In this document: positions 7,953 through 13,941 of the stretch, one piece after another
How positions within the stretch are numbered: the stretch's first letter is position 1
Layout: each line of letters begins with the position of its first letter
Origin: an uncultured Collinsella sp.
Lineage (GTDB): Bacteria; Actinomycetota; Coriobacteriia; Coriobacteriales; Coriobacteriaceae
Assembly (NCBI GenBank): GCA_958415665.1
Contig: CATYZK010000041.1
Span: forward strand, 1 to 13,980
Direction of reading: 5' to 3'
Length of the DNA stretch: 13,980 nt
Notes under the pieces: generated by a model
What the model saw: the letters and a program-made list of their open reading frames with translations, nothing else
What the model was told of the DNA's origin: nothing
The model's database searches: none
Made by a program: the position numbers and the translations under genes

Positions 7953-8189
7953 CTACTTCTCCAATGCCGCCTCGACCGTATCGACGAACTCGCCGACCGT
8001 CTTGGGGTTCTCCTCGGTATCGAGCTGAATGCCAAACTCGTCCTCGACGGCAACGAGGATCTCGACGGTACCCAGGCTGTCGAGGCCAATCTCCTCGAGC
8101 GTGGACTCGGGCTTCATCTCGACATCGTCAAGGCCGGCGGTCTCGCGGATAACGTCGCAAACGCGCTCGAAGGTTTTCTGATCTGCCAT
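7953..8189 (-). CDS. acpP: Acyl carrier protein
   Basis: AcpP holds the growing acyl chain on phosphopantetheine. The 78-residue acidic protein has the DSL attachment motif in EIGLDSLGTVE, with Ser38 as the modified residue. The following helix (EILVAVEDEFGIQL) is the usual partner-binding surface. The residue after DSL is Gly, where Asp is common. The frame extends upstream to 8228, but the ATG at 8189 gives the standard MADQKTFERV start and has AAAGGAGAA upstream at good spacing, so the longer version is rejected. It lies 52 bases after fabH, the largest gap in the operon. The stop is TAG. Confidence 0.96.
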   Translation of the reverse strand: MADQKTFERVCDVIRETAGLDDVEMKPESTLEEIGLDSLGTVEILVAVEDEFGIQLDTEENPKTVGEFVDTVEAALEK

Positions 8190-8241
8190 GGTAGTTCTCC
8201 TTTGTTTGTGCCCCAGGGGCGTTTTCATTTCCTATGTGCAA

Positions 8242-9201
8242 CTACTTCCAGCGAAGTAGATAGCCACCTACATCCAAGCCTGCGCCAAATCCGACCAGGG
8301 CGATGGTGTCTCCCGCGTGCAGCGCGCCGGTATTTGCCAGTCGATCGAGAGCAAGCGGAATGCAGGCGCTCGAGATGTTGCCGGTTTCACGCAACGTTCG
8401 GACCACACGGTCGTCCGGCACACCTAAGCGCTTGACCGCCTGGCTCAAGATTCGTTCGTTAGCCTGATGGAATACGAAGTGGTCGATGTCCTCGACCGCG
8501 ATGCTCGCGACGCAGGCGAGCTTGTTGACCGTGTCACAGATGGCATTGACGCCAAACTTGAAGACGCGACGACCGTTCATAGAAAGCACGCTTTCGCGGT
8601 CCTGCGCCGTCTTATACGGCGAGGAGCCCGCCAATCCGGGGACGCGCAGTGTTTCGACGTCAGGCGACGTCGAAAGCTCAACGGCGAGGGGATTCTCTCC
8701 CCCGGCCTCTATGACCGCAGCACCCGCGCCATCGCCAAAGAGCACGCACGTGGCACGGTCGGTCCAATCGAGCGCGCGCGTCATCTGCTCGGCTGCAACG
8801 ACCAGCGCGTGTTTGGCGCGACCGCGCTCGATATAGCCCTCGGCGACATCGAGCGCAAATACGAAGCCGGCACAGGCCGCCGAAACGTCGAAAGCAGGAC
8901 ATGTGGCACCCAGGCGCTCAGCAATGGCGCATGCTTCGGCAGGAACGAGATGATCGCCCGTCGTCGTCGAGCAGACGATAAGGTCCAGCTGGCTCGCGTC
9001 TATTCCGGATGCCTGGAGTGCCCGCTCGCTTGCTGCAACGGCAAGGTCGTCGAGCGACTCGTTGGTGCAGACATGGCGACTCTTAATACCCGTGCGGGTA
9101 AAAATCCACTCATCCGAGGTATCGAGAAACTCGGACAGCTCGTCATTGAAAACGCTGCGCTCGGGAAGTGCCGAGCCCGTTCCCAGTATCGTGAAACCCA
9201 T
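8242..9201 (-). CDS. fabH: 3-oxoacyl-[ACP] synthase III (FabH, initiating condensing enzyme)
   Basis: FabH starts fatty-acid synthesis by condensing an acyl-CoA primer with malonyl-ACP. The 319-residue thiolase-fold protein has the complete Cys-His-Asn triad: Cys110 in SAACAGF, His245 in HQANERI and Asn275 in GNISSA. The C-terminus (GFGAGLDVGGYLLRW) is typical. The primer preference (acetyl or branched) cannot be read from the motifs. The frame is open to 9258, but the ATG at 9201 matches the family start (MGFTILGTGSALPE) and has a strong AAAGGAGG 7 bases upstream. It is the first gene of the operon, and palindromic sites lie 19-82 bases upstream of its start. The stop is TAG. Confidence 0.95.
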   Translation of the reverse strand: MGFTILGTGSALPERSVFNDELSEFLDTSDEWIFTRTGIKSRHVCTNESLDDLAVAASERALQASGIDASQLDLIVCSTTTGDHLVPAEACAIAERLGATCPAFDVSAACAGFVFALDVAEGYIERGRAKHALVVAAEQMTRALDWTDRATCVLFGDGAGAAVIEAGGENPLAVELSTSPDVETLRVPGLAGSSPYKTAQDRESVLSMNGRRVFKFGVNAICDTVNKLACVASIAVEDIDHFVFHQANERILSQAVKRLGVPDDRVVRTLRETGNISSACIPLALDRLANTGALHAGDTIALVGFGAGLDVGGYLLRWK

Positions 9202-9219
9202 CACTAACCTCCTTTGAGT

Positions 9220-9235
9220 TGTTGACGTGTCTACA
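9220..9235. promoter_or_regulatory. Putative operator 1 (palindrome TGTTGAC-GT-GTCTACA)
   Basis: The arms of 7 bases pair at 6 of 7 positions around a two-base centre (9227-9228). It sits between the fabH ribosome-binding site and the candidate fabH promoter, so a bound protein could block transcription just after initiation. It belongs to a larger 24-base direct repeat (9213-9236 against 9261-9284, 20 of 24 identical). The regulator is not in the window. The site does not match the FabT, FapR or BirA boxes I know. Confidence 0.6.
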
Positions 9236-9246
9236 TCGACCAAGAG

Positions 9247-9275
9247 AGGATAGCGCATTCTTTGCTTTGTTGACG
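9247..9275 (-). promoter_or_regulatory. Candidate fabH operon promoter (weak match)
   Basis: Read on the minus strand, TATCCT (9247-9252) could be a -10 box. With a 17-base spacer, the -35 position falls on CGTCAA (9270-9275), a poor match that lies inside operator 2. The same TATCCT -10 is used in the better promoter upstream of rpsL. Transcription would start near 9240, giving a short leader that contains operator 1. The -35 is not convincing and the real start may lie elsewhere in 9236-9320. Confidence 0.25.
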
Positions 9276-9290
9276 TGTTAACATTAAATT
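9262..9290 (+). promoter_or_regulatory. Candidate birA promoter enclosing operator 2
   Basis: TTGCTT (9262-9267) and TAAATT (9285-9290) are separated by exactly 17 bases and match the sigma-70 consensus at 3 and 4 of 6 positions. The 17-base spacer is almost filled by the palindrome at 9268-9283. A protein bound there would block RNA polymerase. The match is modest, so the call rests partly on this geometry. Confidence 0.35.
9268..9283. promoter_or_regulatory. Putative operator 2 (palindrome TGTTGAC-GT-GTTAACA)
   Basis: The arms pair at 6 of 7 positions around GT (9275-9276). The first eleven bases are identical to operator 1, and the two centres are 48 bases apart, between four and five helical turns. 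It lies in the spacer of the candidate birA promoter and over the -35 region of the candidate fabH promoter, so one protein could control both directions. Confidence 0.6.
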
Positions 9291-9377
9291 GTCCAAATGC
9301 GACAAAGGCTTCACATTGTGTCTATCGCTCGACACCATGGCATGATTGCTTTGTTTATTAAGGAGGTAGCAGCCGTT

Positions 9378-10154
9378 ATGGATGCTCGTTTGACGGTGGT
9401 CGATATAACCGGATCGACCAACGATGACCTGCTCGAAGCAGGAAAACTGGGGGCACCCCACGGCACCGGACTTGCCGCCCGCGCGCAAACAGCCGGACGG
9501 GGACGACGCGGCCACAAATGGGACTCGACGGCGGGAAATCTGCTGCTCTCGATTGTGGTGCGCCCAAATGTTAACCCTGCCAAGTACTCCGGACTCGCCG
9601 CGGTTTGTGGTCTTGCGGTGCTCGAAACCCTTGAGAAGCAGGGGCTCGCCACCGAGATCGGTCTCAAATGGCCCAACGACCTCGTCGCGCGAGGGCGCAA
9701 ACTCGGCGGCATCTTGGTCGAGGCGGCTCGTGACAACGAGGGCAAGCCCTTTGCCGTCTGCGGCATTGGCGTCAATGTGAACTATGTGCCCTCAGAGGTT
9801 CCCGATGGCGGCCTGCCGGCAATCGGCCTCTCGGACCTCAACGAGAACGTTCCAGCCGTCGATGTGCTGCTCAAGGAGGTCTATCACACCGTCGTAAACG
9901 CTGTGGACGCGTGGGCAGATCTGCTCAACGCCATGGAAGAAGACGCTGGTCCGATCGCGCCCGTCCACGATGATTATGTCGCTCATCTCAATTGGATTGG
10001 GAAGCACGTTATCGCCCGTTCCCCTGCCGCTGACGAGCTGGCGCGTGGCATCTTTCAAACGGTCGATGCCTTTGGTCGCGCGTGTATCGAAACTGAAGAC
10101 GGCTTGCAATCCTTCCATTTTGAGGAGGCATCGCTGCGTCCCATGGGTAAATAG
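9378..10154 (+). CDS. birA: Biotin--[acetyl-CoA carboxylase] ligase, short form without DNA-binding domain
   Basis: BirA makes biotinyl-AMP from biotin and ATP and attaches biotin to the EAMK lysine of AccB. The 258-residue protein starts directly with the catalytic domain: ITGSTND (10-16), GRGRRG (40-45, the biotinyl-AMP loop), KWPND (97-101), LGGILVE (109-115) and GIGVNVN (129-135). A small C-terminal SH3-like domain follows (from about 208, IGKHVIARS). No N-terminal winged helix is present, so it should not act as a biotin repressor as E. coli BirA does. The ATG at 9378 has AAGGAGG upstream with an 11-base spacer, slightly long. In-frame ATGs at 9342 and 9297 lack a ribosome-binding site and add no recognisable domain. 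It is divergent from the fab/acc operon that encodes its substrate. The stop is TAG. Confidence 0.93.
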   Translation: MDARLTVVDITGSTNDDLLEAGKLGAPHGTGLAARAQTAGRGRRGHKWDSTAGNLLLSIVVRPNVNPAKYSGLAAVCGLAVLETLEKQGLATEIGLKWPNDLVARGRKLGGILVEAARDNEGKPFAVCGIGVNVNYVPSEVPDGGLPAIGLSDLNENVPAVDVLLKEVYHTVVNAVDAWADLLNAMEEDAGPIAPVHDDYVAHLNWIGKHVIARSPAADELARGIFQTVDAFGRACIETEDGLQSFHFEEASLRPMGK

Positions 10155-10206
10155 GGCACCATAGCCACCCACTCGGCTGCATTACCCGGTCCCCCAAGGC
10201 CATCAT

Positions 10207-10249
10207 GAAAAACAAAAGGGCCCCGCTACCGTAATGGCAGCGGGGCCCT
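10207..10249 (-). terminator. Intrinsic terminator of the rpsL-rpsG-fusA-rpsJ cluster
   Basis: A perfect 11-base stem (10217-10227 with 10239-10249, GGGCCCCGC core) closes an 11-base loop, of which two further pairs can form inside. Read on the minus strand, the hairpin is followed by a T-rich run, TTTTGTTTTTC (10207-10217). It lies 22 bases past the rpsJ stop. On the plus strand no T-run follows, so it would stop birA transcripts less well. Confidence 0.9.
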
Positions 10250-10270
10250 GTAAGCTATGAGCGATATCGC

Positions 10271-10579
10271 TTAGAGCTTGATGTCGATGTCGACGCCAGC
10301 GGGGAGGTCGAGACGCATGAGCGAATCAACGGTGCCCGAGGTGGGGTCGAGGATGTCGATGAGGCGCTTGTGGGTGCGCATCTCGAACTGCTCACGGGAG
10401 TCCTTGTTCACGTGCGGCGAGCGGATAACCGTGTACAGGTTGCGCTCGGTGGGCAGGGGGACAGGACCGGAAACGCGAGCACCGGTCTTCTGAGCGGTCT
10501 CGACGATGAGCTTCGCGGACTGATCGACGACCTCGTGATCATAGCCCTTGAGGCGAATGCGGATCTTCTGGGTAGCCAA
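10271..10579 (-). CDS. rpsJ: 30S ribosomal protein S10
   Basis: S10 is part of the 30S subunit head and, with NusB, takes part in transcription antitermination. The 102-residue protein has the normal length. It shows IRIRLKGYDHEVVDQSAKLIV near the start, SGPVPLPTE, and the mid-region SPHVNKDSREQFEMRTHKR. The start codon is TTG (10579-10577), supported by GGAGG six bases upstream and by the standard MATQKIRIRLK N-terminus. It follows fusA by 60 bases and is followed by a terminator, not by rplC as in most bacteria. The stop is TAA. Confidence 0.96.
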   Translation of the reverse strand: MATQKIRIRLKGYDHEVVDQSAKLIVETAQKTGARVSGPVPLPTERNLYTVIRSPHVNKDSREQFEMRTHKRLIDILDPTSGTVDSLMRLDLPAGVDIDIKL

Positions 10580-10597
10580 CTTAAACCTCCAAAGAGT

Positions 10598-10614
10598 GCG
10601 AGAGATGTTCTCGC
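10598..10614 (-). other. Hairpin between fusA and rpsJ
   Basis: GCGAGA (10598-10603) and TCTCGC (10609-10614) form a perfect 6-base stem with a 5-base loop in the 60-base fusA-rpsJ gap. It ends 13 bases before the rpsJ Shine-Dalgarno. No T-run follows, so it is not a terminator. It could be an mRNA processing or stability element. Confidence 0.4.
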
Positions 10615-10639
10615 GGATTACGTAACAGGGAGCTCGAAC

Positions 10640-12739
10640 TTAGGCGTTCTTGCTCATGACCTCGTCCACGATGGACTTGGGCGCGGGCTCATAAGAGTCG
10701 AACTGCATCGTGTAGGATGCACGGCCCTGGGTCTGGGAGCGAAGGTCGGTAGCGTAACCGAACATCTCGCCCAGCGGCACCTTGGCACGGATGAGCTTGC
10801 TGTTCTTGCGATCCTCCATGCCCTCGATCTTGCCGCGGCGACCGGAGAGGTTGCCCATAACGTCGCCCATGTACTGCTCGGGGGTCTCGACCTCGACAGC
10901 CATGATCGGCTCGAGCAGCTGCGGATCGGACTTCTTGAGGGCGTCCTTGATAGCCATGGAACCGGCGATCTTAAAGGCGGCCTCGGAGGAGTCGACCTCG
11001 TGGTAAGAACCGTCGAACAGGGTGACCTTGACGTCGAGGACCGGGAAGCCGGCGATAACACCGGTGTTCAGGGCCTCCTGGATGCCCTTGTCGATGGACG
11101 GGATGTACTCCTTGGGCACGACGCCGCCGACGATAGCGTTGACGAACTCGTAGCCGAAGCCCTCCTCCATCTTCTCGAGCTTGATGACGGCGTGGCCGTA
11201 CTGACCGCGACCACCGGACTGACGGACGAACTTGCCCTCAGCCTTCTCGACGTCGTGACCAGCGGTCTCGCGGTAGGCAACCTGGGGCTTACCAACGTTA
11301 GCGTCAACCTTGAACTCACGGAGCAGACGGTCAACGATGATCTCGAGGTGCAGCTCGCCCATGCCGGCGATGATGGTCTGGCCGGTCTCGTGGTTGGTGG
11401 ACACCTGGAAGGTCGGGTCCTCCTCGGCGAGCTTGGTCAGAGCCAGAGACATCTTGTCCTGCTCGGCCTTGGTCTTGGGCTCGATGGCAACGTCGATAAC
11501 GGGGTTAGCGAACTCGATCTTCTCGAGGACGATCTCCTTGCCCTCGGTGCACAGGGTGTCACCGGTGGTGGAGTTCTTGAAGCCGACGCAAGCGACGATG
11601 TCGCCGGCGGCAGCGTCGTCGCGGTCGATACGCTCGGCGGCGTTCATTTCGAGGATGCGGCCGAGGCGCTCGCGCTGACCGTTGGAAGCGTTGACCACGT
11701 AGGAGCCGGACTCGGCACGACCGGAGTAAACGCGGACGTAGGTGAGCTTACCGACGAACGGGTCGGTCATGATCTTGAAGACCAGGCCGGAGAAGGGCTC
11801 GTCGAAGGAAGGATGACGCTGGATCTCCTCGCCGGTGTCCGGATCGGTACCGGTGACGGCCTCGACGTCGAGCGGGCTGGGCAGGTAGTCGACGACAGCG
11901 TCGAGCAGCTCCTGAACGCCCTTGTTCTTGTAGGCGGAGCCCACGAAGACGAGGTTGAGCTCGTTGGCAAGAACGCCCTTGCGCAGAGCAGCCTTGAGCT
12001 CCTCGACGGTGAAGTCCTCCTCCATGAGGATCTTCTCCATGAGCTCGTCGTCAAAGCTGGCAGCAGCGTCGAGGAGCTCCTCGCGCTTGGTGGCAGCGAT
12101 GTCGGCGAACTCAGCCGGGATCTCGTCCATCGGCTCGGGGTAGGTCATGCCCTTCTCGTCGGCCTTGAAGTCCCATGCAGTCATGGTGACCAGGTCGATG
12201 ACGCCCCAGAAGTTGTCCTCGGCACCCATCGGGACCTGAGCGGCCACGGCGTTGGCGTCGAGACGATCCTTCATGGTCTCGATAGCGTTGAAGAAGTCAG
12301 CGCCCACGCGGTCATACTTGTTGATGAAGGCGATACGGGGGACGTTGAAGGTGGAAGCCTGACGCCAAACGGTCTCAGACTGGGGCTGAACGCCGGCAAC
12401 GGCGTCGAAGACGGCGACAGCGCCATCGAGGACGCGCAGGCAGCGCTCGACCTCGGCGGTGAAGTCAACGTGGCCCGGGGTGTCGATGATCTGGATGCGG
12501 TAGTCGGTACCGTCCTTCTTCCAGAAGCACGTGGTAGCAGCGGAGGTAATGGTTACGCCGCGCTCCTGCTCCTGAACCATCCAGTCCATGGTGGCAGCGC
12601 CCTCATGGACCTCACCGATCTTGTGGGTCTTACCGGTGTAGTAAAGAATACGCTCGGTCGTGGTGGTCTTACCGGCATCGATGTGAGCCATGATGCCGAT
12701 GTTACGGGTATCGGAAAGCTTGTACTTAGGCTTAGCCAT
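10640..12739 (-). CDS. fusA: Elongation factor G
   Basis: EF-G is the GTPase that drives translocation and, with RRF, ribosome recycling. The 699-residue protein has the normal length. GTPase motifs are G1 AHIDAGKT (18-25), the switch I region GVTITSAATT (61-70), G3 DTPGH (86-90) and G4 NKYD (140-143). Most EF-Gs have NKMD at G4, and the Tyr still fits NKxD. Domains II-V follow without breaks. The ATG at 12739 has AAGGA upstream, and the gene starts 19 bases after rpsG. Codon use is strongly biased, as expected for a highly expressed gene, which creates a long false open frame on the plus strand. No tuf gene follows. The stop is TAA. Confidence 0.97.
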   Translation of the reverse strand: MAKPKYKLSDTRNIGIMAHIDAGKTTTTERILYYTGKTHKIGEVHEGAATMDWMVQEQERGVTITSAATTCFWKKDGTDYRIQIIDTPGHVDFTAEVERCLRVLDGAVAVFDAVAGVQPQSETVWRQASTFNVPRIAFINKYDRVGADFFNAIETMKDRLDANAVAAQVPMGAEDNFWGVIDLVTMTAWDFKADEKGMTYPEPMDEIPAEFADIAATKREELLDAAASFDDELMEKILMEEDFTVEELKAALRKGVLANELNLVFVGSAYKNKGVQELLDAVVDYLPSPLDVEAVTGTDPDTGEEIQRHPSFDEPFSGLVFKIMTDPFVGKLTYVRVYSGRAESGSYVVNASNGQRERLGRILEMNAAERIDRDDAAAGDIVACVGFKNSTTGDTLCTEGKEIVLEKIEFANPVIDVAIEPKTKAEQDKMSLALTKLAEEDPTFQVSTNHETGQTIIAGMGELHLEIIVDRLLREFKVDANVGKPQVAYRETAGHDVEKAEGKFVRQSGGRGQYGHAVIKLEKMEEGFGYEFVNAIVGGVVPKEYIPSIDKGIQEALNTGVIAGFPVLDVKVTLFDGSYHEVDSSEAAFKIAGSMAIKDALKKSDPQLLEPIMAVEVETPEQYMGDVMGNLSGRRGKIEGMEDRKNSKLIRAKVPLGEMFGYATDLRSQTQGRASYTMQFDSYEPAPKSIVDEVMSKNA

Positions 12740-12758
12740 GTTAGTTCCTTACCTTAAC

Positions 12759-13232
12759 TTACCAACGATAGTGAGAGAACGCGCGGTTGGCCTCGGCCAT
12801 CTTGAAGACGTCCTCACGCTTCTTGACGGAAGCGCCAAGACCGTTGGAGGCGTCGAGGATCTCGTTGGCGAGACGCTCGGCCATGGTCTTCTCCTTGCGA
12901 GCGCGGGAGAAGTTGACGATCCAGCGGATACCCAGAGCGGTGGAACGACGGGAGTTGACCTCCATCGGGACCTGATAGGTAGCGCCACCGACACGCTTGG
13001 GCTTAACCTCGAGCGTGGGCTTGACGTTGTCCATAGCCTTCTTGAAGGTAGCGAGAGCGTCGCCACCCTCGGACTTCTCGGCAACGATCTCGAAAGCGGT
13101 GTAAACGATGCGCTCAGCGGTGGCCTTCTTGCCGTCAAGAAGGACCTTGTTGATGAGCTGAGTCACCAGGCGGTTGTTGTAAACGGCGTCAGGCTGAACC
13201 TCACGACGATTAGCTGCTGCACGACGCGGCAT
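12759..13232 (-). CDS. rpsG: 30S ribosomal protein S7
   Basis: S7 starts assembly of the 30S head by binding 16S rRNA, and in E. coli it also represses its own operon. The 157-residue protein starts MPRRAAANRREV. It contains LVTQLINKVLLDGKK, the GGATYQVPMEV beta-hairpin and the C-terminal EANRAFSHYRW, all typical. The ATG at 13232 has AAGGAG upstream at 7-base spacing. It is 73 bases after rpsL, with a strong hairpin in between, and 19 bases before fusA. The stop is TAA. Confidence 0.97.
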   Translation of the reverse strand: MPRRAAANRREVQPDAVYNNRLVTQLINKVLLDGKKATAERIVYTAFEIVAEKSEGGDALATFKKAMDNVKPTLEVKPKRVGGATYQVPMEVNSRRSTALGIRWIVNFSRARKEKTMAERLANEILDASNGLGASVKKREDVFKMAEANRAFSHYRW

Positions 13233-13254
13233 GTGAAATCTCCTTAAGTGTCTA

Positions 13255-13280
13255 CCGTGCGGCGCTTAGGCGGCACACGG
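13255..13280 (-). other. Strong hairpin in the rpsL-rpsG gap
   Basis: In the mRNA, 13255-13261 pairs with 13274-13280 (seven pairs, one G-U), then comes one mismatch and three more pairs closed by a 4-base loop (13266-13269). It sits 10 bases before the rpsG Shine-Dalgarno. In E. coli the S7 autorepression site is also in the rpsL-rpsG gap, so a similar role is possible, but the sequence alone does not show S7 binding. Confidence 0.5.
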
Positions 13281-13305
13281 CGAAAGTATCAAAACGTTAT
13301 CTGGC

Positions 13306-13683
13306 TTATTTGGCCTTGGGGCGCTTAGCACCGTACTTGGAACGGGCCTGCATACGGTTCTGGACCGGAGCAGCGTCGTAGGCGCCACGGATGACGTGAT
13401 AACGGACACCAGGGAGGTCACGGACACGACCGCCGCGGACGAGCACGATGGAGTGCTCCTGCAGGTTGTGGCCCTCACCCGGGATGTAAGCAGTAACTTC
13501 GATGCCGTTGACGAGGCGAACACGGGCAACCTTACGAAGAGCCGAGTTCGGCTTCTTGGGGCTCGTGGTGAAGACGCGGGTGCACACGCCGCGCTTCTGG
13601 GAGTTGTGCTGCAGAGCAGCGTTCTTGGACTTCTTGGGCACGGAACGACGGCCCTGGCGAACCAGCTGGTTAATAGTAGGCAA
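13306..13683 (-). CDS. rpsL: 30S ribosomal protein S12 (Arg at position 88)
   Basis: S12 lies at the decoding centre and affects accuracy and streptomycin response. The 125-residue protein has TSPKKPNSALRK (40-51, with Lys43 kept), PGEGHNLQEHS (68-78) and RGGRVRDLPGVRYH (83-96). Position 88 is Arg (codon CGT, 13422-13420), where most bacteria have Lys. The next residue, Asp89, which is methylthiolated by RimO in E. coli, is present. The start codon is TTG (13683-13681), preceded by GAAGGAG at 6-base spacing. The protein start MPTINQLVRQG is standard. First gene of the cluster. The stop is TAA. Confidence 0.96.
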   Translation of the reverse strand: MPTINQLVRQGRRSVPKKSKNAALQHNSQKRGVCTRVFTTSPKKPNSALRKVARVRLVNGIEVTAYIPGEGHNLQEHSIVLVRGGRVRDLPGVRYHVIRGAYDAAPVQNRMQARSKYGAKRPKAK

Positions 13684-13739
13684 AGCGTACTCCTTCTCGA
13701 ATGATTCCAGCTTTCTGTAAAGTGCAACGGCTTGAATCG

Positions 13740-13757
13740 AGGGGTCAGCATCCCCCT
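13740..13757 (-). other. Small leader hairpin upstream of rpsL
   Basis: AGGGG (13740-13744) can pair with CCCCT (13753-13757) across an 8-base loop in the predicted 5' untranslated leader of rpsL mRNA. No T-run follows in the direction of transcription. The stem is short, and the role is unknown. Confidence 0.3.
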
Positions 13758-13776
13758 ACGAAACACGCAGTTCGAT

Positions 13777-13805
13777 AGGATACGTGGCGTTAGCTGTGCC
13801 GTCAA
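13777..13805 (-). promoter_or_regulatory. Predicted sigma-70-type promoter of the rpsL operon
   Basis: On the minus strand, TTGACG (13805-13800, -35, 5 of 6 consensus bases) and TATCCT (13782-13777, -10, 4 of 6) are separated by exactly 17 bases. Transcription would start near 13770, giving a leader of about 87 bases before the rpsL start. The match and the position upstream of a highly expressed operon make it the best promoter in the window. Confidence 0.65.
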
Positions 13806-13860
13806 CAGACCACGCCGCCGGGCGTATCCTTAAATAGGCATATTTCCGCAAAGCCTACAC

Positions 13861-13896
13861 AAAAGGAATCCCCTTCTGTGCGCGGGGGCGGATTCC
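13861..13896 (-). terminator. Probable intrinsic terminator of an operon upstream of rpsL
   Basis: On the minus strand GGAATCC (13896-13890) pairs with GGATTCC (13871-13865). Two more G-C pairs form after a one-base bulge. The stem is followed by TTTT (13864-13861). It lies upstream of the predicted rpsL promoter, so it probably ends a gene located beyond the right edge (rpoC would be usual there, but this is not seen). It could also be a leader attenuator if transcription starts further upstream. Confidence 0.5.
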
Positions 13897-13941
13897 CGGT
13901 CCGGGCGGCCCGCTGTTTAAGTTTGCTGCTCTACAGTCCTG

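Noticed and set aside
8208..8222. GCCCCAGGGGC inverted repeat in the fabH-acpP gap, considered as an attenuator
   Set aside because: Only four pairs with a three-base loop can form, and no T-run follows in the direction of transcription.
9289..9305. Inverted repeat TTGTC-N7-GACAA, considered as a third operator
   Set aside because: The arms are only five bases, and the sequence does not share the core of the twin palindromes.
9297..9377. Upstream in-frame extension of BirA, possibly a DNA-binding domain
   Set aside because: It has only 27 residues, no helix-turn-helix and no ribosome-binding site at either upstream ATG.
10260..10271. Perfect 12-base palindrome AGCGATATCGCT next to the rpsJ stop
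   Set aside because: It has no loop, so it cannot form a useful hairpin, and a chance palindrome of this size is plausible. The real terminator is just downstream.
10370..12757. A 795-codon open frame on the plus strand opposite fusA and part of rpsJ
   Set aside because: It is the mirror of strongly biased codons in fusA. Its product is a low-complexity Leu/Val/Gly/Asp-rich chain with no recognisable domain, and EF-G is certain on the other strand.
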